From: Sphingomonas prati
GTDB taxonomy: Bacteria; Pseudomonadota; Alphaproteobacteria; Sphingomonadales; Sphingomonadaceae
Reading direction: 5' to 3'
DNA: 64,000 bases
Assembly: GCF_014643515.1 (NCBI RefSeq)
Contig: NZ_BMJP01000001.1
Coordinates: forward strand, 310,001-374,000
Shown: one piece after another, positions 1 through 8,471 of the stretch
Numbering within the stretch: the first letter of the stretch is position 1
Layout of the letters: the number at the start of each line of letters is the position of its first letter
The notes under the pieces: model-generated
Seen by the model: only the letters and a program-made list of their open reading frames with translations
The model's database searches: none
Told to the model about the DNA's origin: nothing
Position numbers and translations under genes: made by a program

Positions 1-1227
1 ACGCTCGAAGCCCGCGGCGTGATGGATCATCCGCTGGACGTGGCGCATCTTGCGGCGCGGGTGACGTCGCGCGGGGATGACCTGAAGTCGCTCGATGCGA
101 TCGTCCAGGCGGGCATTCCCGCCACGCAGGACTATGTGCTGCGCGCCGATGTACGACGTGACGGATCGACCTGGGCCTTTCGGCGGATGGTCGGGACGCT
201 CGGCCATTCCGACGTGGCAGGTACGCTGACGGTGTCGAAGCACGCGGGGCGGAGTTTTCTCGATGCGACGGTGCGGTCGCGGCGGTTCGATTTCGACGAT
301 CTGGCGTCGGATGCCGCGCAAGCCCGGGCGGCGGCGCGGGAGCGCGTGACGGGCCGGCGGGTGCTGCCCAATACGCCTATTGGGCTCGACAAGCTGGCCC
401 ACACCGACGGGCGGCTACGGTTCGTGGCGGACCGGCTGGTGATGCCGCCGGGGAGCCGCTTCCGGAGCTTGTCCGCGACGCTCACGCTCGATCGGCAGCG
501 GCTGGTGGTAGCACCTTTGCGGGTGGGCATGACGCATGGGGCGCTCGACGGGAGCATCGCGGTCGACCACCGGGCGGGCGGCGATCCGCGGCTCGCGATG
601 CGGCTGGCCATGCGCGGCGCGCGGATCGAGGAGGTGCTGACCACGGTGGCGGAGGCGTCGGGGCCGCTGGAGGGGCGGATCGCGCTCGACGGCAGCGGCT
701 CGACGCTCAGGTCCGCGCTGGGGCGGTCGTCGGGGACGATCGGACTGGTCGCGCGCGAAGGCCGGGTCGCGCGGACGCTCGCGACGCTGGCGGCGGGGGA
801 CCTGCTGCGCGGTGCGGTGCTGGCGATCGATGGCGATGGTGCGACCGTGCCGATCCGGTGTCTGATCGGGCGGTTCACGGTGCGCGGCGGACGGATGTCG
901 CCAGCGCCGGTGCTGATCGATACACCGGTCATGCGCGCCGATGCGCGGGGCAGCGTAGACCTGGCGACGGAGCGGCTGGCGCTGATGTTCGATGGGCGGT
1001 CGAAGCGGCCGGACCTAATCCAGTCCGCGGCGCCCGTGCGGGTGTCCGGCACGCTCGCCGATCCGAAGCTCGACGTCACCCCGCCTGATCCGGTCGGCCA
1101 CAGGCGCGGCCTGCTGAGCAAGATCGGCATGGTCCTAAAAACAATCCGGACCCGCGGTGACGAGGGGCGTGGCGTTCGCGCGCCGGATGCGGACTGCTCG
1201 CATCTTGAACGGCTCGCGCTGCGTTGA
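1..1227 (+). CDS. AsmA-family protein, C-terminal part (cut by window edge)
   Basis: The reading frame is open from the first base, so the true start lies outside the window and the ATG at 19 is probably internal. The visible 400 or so residues are built of short alternating beta-strands with repeated phrases such as LDGSGSTLRSALG and SGTLADPKLDVTPP. These are typical of the C-terminal AsmA/TamB-like repeat region of envelope proteins thought to sit in the periplasm, anchored in the inner membrane, and to take part in lipid transport or outer-membrane homeostasis. The C-terminal phrase 'sGTlaDPk' is a common AsmA signature. The exact AsmA-like subtype cannot be decided without the N-terminus. 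Confidence 0.75.
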   Translation, partial: TLEARGVMDHPLDVAHLAARVTSRGDDLKSLDAIVQAGIPATQDYVLRADVRRDGSTWAFRRMVGTLGHSDVAGTLTVSKHAGRSFLDATVRSRRFDFDDLASDAAQARAAARERVTGRRVLPNTPIGLDKLAHTDGRLRFVADRLVMPPGSRFRSLSATLTLDRQRLVVAPLRVGMTHGALDGSIAVDHRAGGDPRLAMRLAMRGARIEEVLTTVAEASGPLEGRIALDGSGSTLRSALGRSSGTIGLVAREGRVARTLATLAAGDLLRGAVLAIDGDGATVPIRCLIGRFTVRGGRMSPAPVLIDTPVMRADARGSVDLATERLALMFDGRSKRPDLIQSAAPVRVSGTLADPKLDVTPPDPVGHRRGLLSKIGMVLKTIRTRGDEGRGVRAPDADCSHLERLALR

Positions 1228-1248
1228 CCTGAAAACCACTAAATTCGC

Positions 1249-1272
1249 TTTGACCGTTTCCCCGCGGTCAAA
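1249..1272. repeat. short inverted repeat after the AsmA-like gene
   Basis: TTTGACCG and CGGTCAAA form perfect 8-bp arms around an 8-base loop, 22 bases after the AsmA-like stop codon. The 3' flank on the plus strand is A-rich rather than T-rich, so it is not a textbook terminator for that gene. It may be a weak terminator or a protein-binding site. Confidence 0.35.
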
Positions 1273-1315
1273 ACGAAAAATTCATTTTGTCACAATCATC
1301 CGACCGGAATTGGTA

Positions 1316-1343
1316 GGAAGCCCCAGATCGCTCCGGGGCTTCC
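1316..1343 (-). terminator. hairpin downstream of the tryptophan-rich micro-gene
   Basis: GGAAGCCCC (1316-1324) pairs perfectly with GGGGCTTCC (1335-1343) around a 10-base loop. On the minus strand it begins 6 bases after the micro-gene stop codon. The following tract is only weakly T-rich, so termination strength is uncertain, but the placement supports a discrete short transcript. Confidence 0.5.
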
Positions 1344-1349
1344 ATGGGA

Positions 1350-1439
1350 TCAGCCTTCCTGGCCGCCGCCGATGCCGTCGTGGTTGTCGCCATACCACCA
1401 ATCCCAGATGCCCCACTTGAGCTGTGCTGGCTTCTTCAT
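1350..1439 (-). CDS. 29-residue tryptophan-rich small protein, function unknown
   Basis: An ATG at 1439 opens a 29-codon frame ending in TGA at 1350. A good Shine-Dalgarno (CAGGGGAA) lies 6 bases before the ATG and a 9-bp hairpin follows the stop, so the small frame has the full outfit of a gene. The peptide has a short basic start (MKK), a core containing WGIWDWWYGD with four of its ten residues tryptophan, and a glycine-rich acidic tail. There is no signal peptide, no cysteine, and no obvious transmembrane helix. It lies 91 bases downstream of the c-di-GMP phosphodiesterase gene on the same strand and could be its last cistron or have its own promoter. I do not recognise the family. Confidence 0.55.
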   Translation of the reverse strand: MKKPAQLKWGIWDWWYGDNHDGIGGGQEG

Positions 1440-1530
1440 CGCAAATTCCCCTGAACTGTCGTGCGACCGACTCGCAACGACAGAGAGGAATTTACTGGTT
1501 CGACAATATGGTTACCAACAAATTAACCAA

Positions 1531-3864
1531 TTAAGCCGCCGTGCGCCGCCGTTCCTTAAGCAGCAGGCGGCTGAGCGCGCCAAACTTCATCGGCCGACCG
1601 GTCAGATAGCCTTGCACGAGGTCGCACCCCATGACGCGCAAGGCCCGCAGCGTTTCCTCGCGCTCCACGCCCTCGGCGACGACGCTCTGGCCGAGCGAGT
1701 GCGCCATCTGGATCGTTGATCGCACCATCACCGCATCGCTCCGGCTGTGATCGATTGCGTCGATGAAGCTACGATCGATCTTGATCTCGGTGGCCGGGAT
1801 CGTCCGCAGATTTTCGAGATTCGAATAGCCCGTCCCGTAATCGTCGATCGAAAGCACGACGCCGATCAGCCGCAACCGGTTCAACACGGCGATCGAGTGC
1901 GCGCTGTTCGCCACGGCGACTGTTTCGGTAATCTCGAGCGTCAGCAGGTTGGATGCCAGACCATGCTCGGTCAGGATCGACGATACGCGCACGACGAGCT
2001 CGGGATCGTCCAGCAGTCGCGCGGACAGGTTGACCGCGATCCCGAAACTAATTCCGTGGCTGTTGATCGCCGCCGCCGCGCGGATGGCGGTTTCGAGGAC
2101 GTGATAGGTGAGCTTGCCAATCCGGTTCTGCTGCTCTGCCATGGGGATAAAATCGACCGGACTGATCGGTCCCTTCTCCGGATGGCTCCATCGGACCAGC
2201 GCTTCACTCCCCACGATGCGACCGGACGAGAGGTCGATCTTAGGCTGATAGGCGACCCAGATCTCGCCGGAGTCGATCGCGGCATCAAGTCGACCGAGCA
2301 AGGACAGGCGCCACGCGGAGTCGTCTTCCTGCTCGGGCTCGTGCAGCTTCCAGTGCAGACCGGCGTCCGCGGCGGCGTCGGCTGCCATCAGGGCGCCGCC
2401 CAGCCGGTTGAACGGCGACGAGACCGGATCGGACGCCAGACCGAATGTGATGGCCAGATCGAACCGACGATCGTCGATCGAGATCGGATTGCGGAACAGG
2501 GCGTGGAGCGCATCGAACTGGTCCGACGTGAACGAAACCGTTTCGCACGGCATCAGCCAAGCGAAAATGCCCTCGTCGCCCTGATAGATCGTTGCCCCGC
2601 CGCTGCCAAGTGCAAGGCGGCGCGCAATCTGTTCGACCAATGCGCGTTCCTTCTCTTCCGGCAGAGTCGCTGAAATCTCCGGGAAGTTCCGAATGCGCGC
2701 GGCCACCAGCGCCACGTCTGGCGCGTTGTCGACGGCTCGCAACGCATTCAGATTGGGCAGGCCGGAGACCACGTTGACGACCGACCGGCGACGGGCCGCC
2801 TCGCGATAGGCGAACCAAAGCGACGTGCCACCGATGGCCGCCAGCAGCGCCAGTGTCGGCACGATCTCCACAAAGATCAGTTCGCGATCGAGCATGAAGG
2901 GTGCGGCGACAGCGGCGATTGTCCCCAAAATGTAGACGATGACTAGAAAGCGCCGCCGTCGGATTAAGGACGCCATGAACGCAACGATGAGCGCAGCGCC
3001 AAGCGGGACGAACCAGGGAATGTCGGTCGCCGATCCGTTACGCAGCGTCTCCGCGCCGAGCACATGAAGGATGACGCCGGAAACCAAACCGATGTTCGGG
3101 ACTAGGAAATTGTTCCCGGCCCGTGCGGAGGTCAGGCCGACAACGACGTCCCGTCCCGCGATGGCCCGTGTAGGCACCACCCCGGACAGCACGTCTTGTG
3201 CATTGAGGATCGGTATGGAGGACAGGTTAGTCGCGTAATCGATCGGATACTGGCTTCCCGCTGAGCCCTCCCGATTTGCCAGGAGAGCCGAGAAGGATGG
3301 GGTTACGCCCATGTCGCTCTTCATGGCGTAGGGCAGACGGCGGACCGTCCCTTCGGCATCAAAATTCAGATTGATGCTTGATACGCTAGCAACCGGCTTG
3401 AACATAAGCGCGGGTGCGAAATAGGCGCGCACTCTAGTGATCGGATCGATCGTGAACCCGACGGGCAGGATGATCGGTGCTTTCGACCGTCGCATGGCAC
3501 TGACTAGCAAAGCGTCGTCCACGGGATCAGACAGCGTCGTAAAGTTAACGCTGATAAAAATGCGTCGGACCCCGTCCGCGTTCAGGCGGTCGATCAGGGT
3601 TGCGTAGAACCGCCGCGGCAAAGGCCATTGTTGTGCCGCGCTCATCGTCCGGTCGTCGATCGCCACGACGACGATCTGCCCCGAGACCGGATGGTCCCGG
3701 ACGCGATCGCGAAGGAACCGGAGCATATGTTCGAGTGGTGCGCCGGCCTGCAACAGGCCGAACAGGATAGCTCCCAGCGCAATCCAGAACAGCGGTCGCC
3801 GTTGAAACACACGCGGCCTTTCGCGGTTGCGCCGGCGAGGACGCGAAATGGATGCCGGGCTCAT
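1531..3864 (-). CDS. CHASE2-EAL cyclic-di-GMP phosphodiesterase, membrane-bound
   Basis: This 777-residue protein has a cytoplasmic Arg-rich start, one membrane segment near residue 30, a periplasmic CHASE2-type sensor to about residue 290, and three hydrophobic helices at about 295-370. A degenerate GGDEF domain (QGDEG where GGDEF is expected) and a C-terminal EAL domain follow. The EAL part keeps EALVRW, DDYGTGYSN, EIKIDRSF and EGVE, so it should hydrolyse c-di-GMP, while the GGDEF part should not synthesise it and may bind GTP as a regulator. The ATG at 3864 is chosen because an upstream extension would run into the peptidase gene ending at 3944. No strong ribosome site is visible, so the start is uncertain by some codons. 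Confidence 0.85.
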   Translation of the reverse strand: MSPASISRPRRRNRERPRVFQRRPLFWIALGAILFGLLQAGAPLEHMLRFLRDRVRDHPVSGQIVVVAIDDRTMSAAQQWPLPRRFYATLIDRLNADGVRRIFISVNFTTLSDPVDDALLVSAMRRSKAPIILPVGFTIDPITRVRAYFAPALMFKPVASVSSINLNFDAEGTVRRLPYAMKSDMGVTPSFSALLANREGSAGSQYPIDYATNLSSIPILNAQDVLSGVVPTRAIAGRDVVVGLTSARAGNNFLVPNIGLVSGVILHVLGAETLRNGSATDIPWFVPLGAALIVAFMASLIRRRRFLVIVYILGTIAAVAAPFMLDRELIFVEIVPTLALLAAIGGTSLWFAYREAARRRSVVNVVSGLPNLNALRAVDNAPDVALVAARIRNFPEISATLPEEKERALVEQIARRLALGSGGATIYQGDEGIFAWLMPCETVSFTSDQFDALHALFRNPISIDDRRFDLAITFGLASDPVSSPFNRLGGALMAADAAADAGLHWKLHEPEQEDDSAWRLSLLGRLDAAIDSGEIWVAYQPKIDLSSGRIVGSEALVRWSHPEKGPISPVDFIPMAEQQNRIGKLTYHVLETAIRAAAAINSHGISFGIAVNLSARLLDDPELVVRVSSILTEHGLASNLLTLEITETVAVANSAHSIAVLNRLRLIGVVLSIDDYGTGYSNLENLRTIPATEIKIDRSFIDAIDHSRSDAVMVRSTIQMAHSLGQSVVAEGVEREETLRALRVMGCDLVQGYLTGRPMKFGALSRLLLKERRRTAA

Positions 3865-3943
3865 GCGGTACCGATGCCTGATATTGGTTATCAAACCATC
3901 AATAGACGAGGGTCGAAACGGGGTCGAAACGATCGTTCGCTTC

Positions 3944-5611
3944 TTATTTGAACGGTTGACTAGAAGCCTGCCTGCGTTGAGCCGCGCTCTGGCTTCGGAT
4001 CGCGGCAAATTCCGAGTCCGCGCGCCAGTCAGGCCAGCGTGTGTCGTTTGACAGATTCGCAGCGATCGTCCTGACCAATTCGGTGTCGGCGGCGGCACCG
4101 CGCAGGTCCCACTTGGCATCCCACGCGTCGCAGGTCTGGTGGTAGCATTTCATATAGTCGCGCAGCCAGGCGTCGCCGGCCGCGCGGCCGCCCGCGACGA
4201 GGTCCGGCCCGCCGCCGAGCGCCATCAGCAGCAGCGTCGGCACGCCGCGCCTGGCGAGCGAGAAATGGTCGGCGCGGTAGAATAGCCCGCGTTCGGGAAG
4301 GGACTCGGGCGTCACGCGGCGGCCCTGCGCGTTGGCGGCGCGGGCGAGGTCGTCCTCCAGTTGGTTCTGACCCTGCCCCACCAGGATGACGTCGCGCGCC
4401 GGCCCCGCGGTCTGCAGGACGTCGAGCGTTAGGTTCGCGACGGTGCGATCGATCGGGTAGATCGGGTCGGTCGCATAGGTTTCGGAGCCGAGCAGGCCGC
4501 GCTCCTCGCCGCTCCAGAGCGCGAACACCAGGCTGCGCGCGGGTTTCGGCCCGGCCGCGAAACCGCGCGCGAGTTCGAGCACGCCGGCGACGCCGAGCGC
4601 ATCGTCGTTGGCGCCCGGCCGGACGGTGCGGCCCTGCGCGTCGGGCGTACCCTTGCCGTACGCGTCCCAATGCGCGCCGATCATGACTGTTTCGTCCGGT
4701 CGCCTGGTGCCGGGGATGCGGGCCAGCACGTTGCGGCTTTCGACGCGTTCCTGCTTGACGGACAGGTTGGCGCTGAACGTCAGCGCCCGCATCGGCACCG
4801 GGCGGAACGTGCGGCTGCGCGCTCGGACGCGTTCGGCGGCGAGGTCGAGCCCGGCGCGGGCGAACAAAGCGGTGGCGGCATCGCCCGAGAGCCAGCCCTG
4901 CAACGGCACGCGCGCGTTCGGATCGGTGCGGATGATGTCGTAATTCTCCCCGCCCGGCGCGGTGACAGTGTCCCAGCCATAGCCGGCGCCGGCGGTGTCG
5001 TGGACGATCAGGGCGGCGATCGCCCCGCGGCGGGCGGCCTCCTCGTACTTGTACGTCCAGCGGCCATAATAGGTCATGCGGCGGTCGCCGAACTTGCCCT
5101 TGGCGTCGTCGCCCGCCACGGCCTCGAAATCGGGGTCGTTGACGAGGAACACCGCGACCTTGCCCTTCAGGTCGACGCCCTTGAAATCGTCCCACTGGCG
5201 CTCCGGCGCGGACACGCCGTAGCCCACGAACACCATCGGGGCCTTGTCGATCGCGACACGGTCGACCGGGCGGACCGTGCTGACATAGATGTCGCGGCCG
5301 CGGACCAGCGGTTGGCCCGCGACCGCGATCGTGCCGCCGGGCGCGACCTGCGTGCGGACGAGCGGCACGGGTTGTGTCCAGCTGCCGCCGCGGCCGCCGG
5401 GTTGCAGGCCCATCGCCTTGAACTGGCCGACCAGCCAGTCGACCGTGCGCGTTTCGCCGGGGGTGCCGGGTGCGCGGCCCTCGAACGCGTCGGACGCGAG
5501 CACCTTGACCGAGGCGGACATCCGTTCGGGCGAGATCGCGGGTGCGGCAGCGGCCCCTGTCGCAAGCATCGCCGCCAGCGCGACGCCGCAGCGCCATCCA
5601 GATCCGATCAT
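3944..5611 (-). CDS. exported M28-family zinc peptidase with PA domain
   Basis: This 555-residue protein starts with a cleavable signal peptide (VALAAMLATGAAAAP), so it acts in the periplasm or outside. A PA (protease-associated) domain lies at roughly residues 140-260. The M28 catalytic core follows with zinc-ligand motifs in order: GAHWDAYG, NDDALGVAG, WSGEERGLLGSE, the LTLDV segment and a late ADHFSL histidine. Such enzymes are aminopeptidases releasing N-terminal residues from peptides. The start at 5611 has an excellent ribosome site (GGGAGGAAC). It is transcribed divergently from parE across a 120-bp gap and precedes the CHASE2-EAL gene on the same strand. Confidence 0.88.
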   Translation of the reverse strand: MIGSGWRCGVALAAMLATGAAAAPAISPERMSASVKVLASDAFEGRAPGTPGETRTVDWLVGQFKAMGLQPGGRGGSWTQPVPLVRTQVAPGGTIAVAGQPLVRGRDIYVSTVRPVDRVAIDKAPMVFVGYGVSAPERQWDDFKGVDLKGKVAVFLVNDPDFEAVAGDDAKGKFGDRRMTYYGRWTYKYEEAARRGAIAALIVHDTAGAGYGWDTVTAPGGENYDIIRTDPNARVPLQGWLSGDAATALFARAGLDLAAERVRARSRTFRPVPMRALTFSANLSVKQERVESRNVLARIPGTRRPDETVMIGAHWDAYGKGTPDAQGRTVRPGANDDALGVAGVLELARGFAAGPKPARSLVFALWSGEERGLLGSETYATDPIYPIDRTVANLTLDVLQTAGPARDVILVGQGQNQLEDDLARAANAQGRRVTPESLPERGLFYRADHFSLARRGVPTLLLMALGGGPDLVAGGRAAGDAWLRDYMKCYHQTCDAWDAKWDLRGAAADTELVRTIAANLSNDTRWPDWRADSEFAAIRSQSAAQRRQASSQPFK

Positions 5612-5731
5612 GTTCGTTCCTCCCGGTCAGTCTCCACCGTCGGTAGCGTGGCGGAGGCCCATCGCGCCAGTCCGGATCGGACGAGCGGAGGAGGCTGACA
5701 GGCGCATTCGTTCCCGCTATGGTCCTCCGTA

Positions 5732-7720
5732 ATGTCCGCCGACGATCTCTTTGCCGCAGCGCCCGCCACCGGTTCGGGCGATTATGACGCGTCGTCGATC
5801 GAGGTGCTGGAGGGGCTGGAACCGGTTCGCCGCCGGCCCGGCATGTATATCGGCGGGACGGACGAGCGCGCGTTCCACCATCTGGCGGCCGAGGTCCTCG
5901 ACAATGCGATGGACGAGGCGGTGGCGGGGCACGCCAACCGTATCGACATGGCGCTGGGTGCCGGCAACCGGCTGACCATCGTCGACAATGGCCGCGGCAT
6001 CCCGGTCGATCCGCACCCGAAATTCCCCGGCAAGTCCGCGCTCGAGGTGATCCTGACCACGCTCCATTCGGGCGGCAAGTTCAGCGACAAGGCCTATGCG
6101 ACGTCGGGCGGGCTGCACGGCGTCGGCGTGTCGGTGGTGAACGCGCTGTCGTCCGATACGGTGATCGAGGTCGCGCGCAACCGGGCGCTGTACCGCCAGA
6201 GCTTCTCGCGCGGCCTGCCGACGAGCGAGCTGATCGAGGTCGGCGGCGCGCCCAACCGCCGCGGAACCAGCGTGGCGTTCACGCCCGACACGGAGATCTT
6301 CGGCGAGGCGGCGGGGTTCAAGCCGGCGCGGCTGTACCGGCTCGCGCGGTCGAAGGCGTATCTCTATGCGGGCGTCGAGATACGCTGGCGCTGCGACCCC
6401 GCGCTGCTGACCGACGAGACGCCGGCGGAGGCTGTGTTCCAGTTTCCGGGCGGGCTGTCCGACTATCTGGCCGAACAGCTCGGCGACCGCGAGACCGCGA
6501 CGACCAGTTTCTTTGCGGGCAAGCAGGATTTTCCCGGCACCGCTGGGCGCATCGAGTGGGCGGTCGCGTGGCCTTTGTGGTCGGAGGGGTCGTACACCTA
6601 TTACTGCAACACGATCCCGACGCCCGATGGCGGGACTCACGAGCAGGGCCTGCGCGCGGCGCTGACCAAGGGGATCCGCGCGTTCGGGGCGCTGGTCGGG
6701 CAGAAGAAGGCGACCGAGATCCAGGCGGAGGACATCGCGGTCGGCTGCGAGCTGATGCTGTCGGTCTTCATCCGCGATCCGCAGTTCCAGAGCCAGACGA
6801 AGGACCGGCTGACCAGCCCGGAGGCCGCGCGACTTGTCGAGAATGCGGTGCGCGACCATTTCGACCATTATCTGACCGACGACATGGCGCGCGGCCGTGC
6901 GCTGCTCGGCTTCGTGCTCGACCGGATGGACGACCGGCTGCGCCGCAAGGCGGAGCGCGAGGTGAAGCGCAAGACGGCGACGTCGAAACGCTCGCTCCGC
7001 CTGCCCGGCAAGCTGACCGATTGCGCGTCGGACAGCCCCGCCGGCACCGAATTGTTCATCGTGGAAGGCGACAGCGCGGGCGGTTCGGCCAAGCAGGCGC
7101 GCGACCGCAAGACGCAGGCGGTGCTGCCGATCCGCGGCAAGATCCTGAACGTCGCCTCCGCGAACCGTGCCAAGATCGGCGCGAACAGCGAGATCGGCGA
7201 CCTGATCCAGGCGCTCGGTTGCGGCACGGGCAAGACGTGCGACCCGACGCTGCTGCGTTACGAGCGGATCGTGATCATGACCGACGCCGACGTCGACGGC
7301 GCGCATATCGCGACACTGCTGATGACGTTCTTCTTCCAGGAGATGCCGGATCTGGTGCGGCGCGGCCATCTGCACCTGGCGCAGCCGCCGCTGTACCGGC
7401 TGACCGCGGGCGGCAAGTCCGCCTATGCGCGCGACGATGCGCACCGTGCGGTGCTGGAGAAGGGCAAGGATTTCCGGGGGAAGAAGGTCGACGTCTCGCG
7501 CTTCAAGGGCCTCGGCGAGATGAACCCGCAGCAGCTCCGCGAGACGACGATGGACCCGAAGAGCCGGTCGATGTTGAAAATCGTGCTGCCGGCGGATTAT
7601 GAGGAGCGGTCCGCGGTGCGCGACCTGGTCGATCGGTTGATGGGCAAGCATGCCGAGCACCGCTTCGCATTCATCCAGGCGAACGCCGCGAAGCTGGACG
7701 AAGACGCGATCGATGCGTGA
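5732..7720 (+). CDS. parE: DNA topoisomerase IV subunit B
   Basis: This 662-residue type IIA topoisomerase ATPase subunit pairs with ParC to decatenate daughter chromosomes. The GHKL ATPase core shows DNAMDEAVAG, VDNGRGIPVD and GGLHGVGVSVVNALS. The Toprim domain shows LFIVEGDSAGGSAKQARD, LPIRGKILN and the metal-binding MTDADVDGAHI. The length and the ParE-like N-terminal YIGGTDERAFHHL favour ParE over the longer GyrB (about 800 residues). No Shine-Dalgarno precedes the ATG. An element GTTC-N7-GGTC, one base off the SOS-box pattern, lies 8 bp upstream of the ATG. Confidence 0.93.
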   Translation: MSADDLFAAAPATGSGDYDASSIEVLEGLEPVRRRPGMYIGGTDERAFHHLAAEVLDNAMDEAVAGHANRIDMALGAGNRLTIVDNGRGIPVDPHPKFPGKSALEVILTTLHSGGKFSDKAYATSGGLHGVGVSVVNALSSDTVIEVARNRALYRQSFSRGLPTSELIEVGGAPNRRGTSVAFTPDTEIFGEAAGFKPARLYRLARSKAYLYAGVEIRWRCDPALLTDETPAEAVFQFPGGLSDYLAEQLGDRETATTSFFAGKQDFPGTAGRIEWAVAWPLWSEGSYTYYCNTIPTPDGGTHEQGLRAALTKGIRAFGALVGQKKATEIQAEDIAVGCELMLSVFIRDPQFQSQTKDRLTSPEAARLVENAVRDHFDHYLTDDMARGRALLGFVLDRMDDRLRRKAEREVKRKTATSKRSLRLPGKLTDCASDSPAGTELFIVEGDSAGGSAKQARDRKTQAVLPIRGKILNVASANRAKIGANSEIGDLIQALGCGTGKTCDPTLLRYERIVIMTDADVDGAHIATLLMTFFFQEMPDLVRRGHLHLAQPPLYRLTAGGKSAYARDDAHRAVLEKGKDFRGKKVDVSRFKGLGEMNPQQLRETTMDPKSRSMLKIVLPADYEERSAVRDLVDRLMGKHAEHRFAFIQANAAKLDEDAIDA

Positions 7721-7754
7721 GGCCGGGGTCGCGCCCCGACACCGAAGTGTCACA

Positions 7755-7794
7755 CTGGACGCGCGCTGCGGCTGCACTATATACCGTTCGGTAT
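7755..7794 (+). promoter_or_regulatory. tetR promoter with overlapping TetR operator
   Basis: CTGGAC (7755-7760), 17 bp and TATATA (7778-7783) form a good sigma-70-type promoter. The inverted repeat ATACCG-TT-CGGTAT (7781-7794) covers the -10 box, the predicted start point and the first two bases of the tetR ATG. A repressor bound here would block its own transcription. Related repeats recur at 8411-8422 and 8458-8471 in front of the efflux operon. Confidence 0.75.
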
Positions 7795-8407
7795 GAATAG
7801 CTTGTCCAAGATCTCGATCTGCAAGGGTCGCCCGCGCGAATTCGATCTCGAAACCGCGCTGGCGGCCGCGCTCCGCGTGTTCTGGAAGAACGGCTATGAA
7901 GCCGCGTCGATGGCCGAACTGACGGCAGCGATGGGGATCACCAAGCCGAGTCTGTATGCCGCGTTCGGCAACAAGGAGGCGCTGTTCCACAAGGCGCTCG
8001 ACCTCTACGAGCGCGAGAAGCTGGCCTACATGACCTCCGCGGTCGAAGCGCCGACCGCGCGTGCGGTGGCCGAGCGGCTGTTGCACGGCGCGTTGCAGAT
8101 GCAGACGAGCACTTGCGACCCCAAGGGCTGCCTGGGCGTCATCAGCACCGCGGCCTGCGGAGTCGAGGCCGAACCGATCAAGGCGGAGGTGATGAAGCGC
8201 CGCGCGTCGTCCGAGGCGGCGATCGTCCGGCGATTCGAGCAGGCGAAGGCCGACGGCGAGTTCCCCGAGGGCCTCGAGCCCGCGGCGCTCGTCCGTTACC
8301 TGTTCGCGATCATGCAGGGCATGGCGTTGCAGGGCGGGTCGGGTGCGACCTGCAACGAGCTGCGCCAGCTCGCCGAAACAAGCATGGCGGTCTGGCCCAC
8401 CAAATAA
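7793..8407 (+). CDS. TetR/AcrR-family repressor, probably of the downstream RND efflux operon
   Basis: A 204-residue TetR-type regulator. The N-terminal helix-turn-helix is at about residues 15-65, with the typical SMAELTAAMGITKPSLYAAFGNKEALF. The C-terminal ligand-binding part contains a Cys pair (CDPKGC) often seen in the AcrR/RutR-like subgroup with TetR_C domains. The start codon lies inside an inverted-repeat operator and there is no Shine-Dalgarno, so the mRNA is probably leaderless and autorepressed. The same operator type flanks the promoter of the following efflux operon, which makes local repression of that pump the most likely role. The inducer is unknown. Confidence 0.88.
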   Translation: MNSLSKISICKGRPREFDLETALAAALRVFWKNGYEAASMAELTAAMGITKPSLYAAFGNKEALFHKALDLYEREKLAYMTSAVEAPTARAVAERLLHGALQMQTSTCDPKGCLGVISTAACGVEAEPIKAEVMKRRASSEAAIVRRFEQAKADGEFPEGLEPAALVRYLFAIMQGMALQGGSGATCNELRQLAETSMAVWPTK

Positions 8408-8410
8408 ATC

Positions 8411-8422
8411 TACCGCGCGGTA
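8411..8422. promoter_or_regulatory. upstream TetR operator of the efflux operon
   Basis: TACCGCGCGGTA is a perfect 12-bp palindrome three bases after the tetR stop codon and 10 bases before the -35 box of the efflux promoter. It shares the TACCG/CGGTA arms with the operator over the tetR start. Confidence 0.65.
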
Positions 8423-8432
8423 CAAAAGCCGA

Positions 8433-8460
8433 TTGACGCGATGAACCTCAGGTTTATATA
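8433..8460 (+). promoter_or_regulatory. promoter of the RND efflux operon
   Basis: TTGACG (8433-8438), 16 bp and TATATA (8455-8460) form a near-consensus promoter pointing to the efflux genes. Its -10 box runs into the operator at 8458-8471, so repressor binding and RNA polymerase binding should exclude each other. Confidence 0.75.
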
Positions 8461-8471
8461 CCGACTGGTAT
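8458..8471. promoter_or_regulatory. TetR operator overlapping the efflux -10 box
   Basis: ATACC-GACT-GGTAT is an inverted repeat with the same outer arms as the tetR operator at 7781-7794. It starts within the -10 box of the efflux promoter. Confidence 0.7.

Noticed and set aside
1350-1439. Reading the Trp-rich peptide as a lasso peptide precursor (core starting GIWDWWYGD with Asp at position 9)
   Set aside because: The leader would be only nine residues, the usual Thr two before the cleavage point is missing, and no lasso B or C maturation genes are in the window.
3865-4119. Longer N-terminus of the CHASE2-EAL protein
   Set aside because: It would overlap the end of the M28 peptidase gene by about 175 bp and adds Arg-rich sequence unlike the family.
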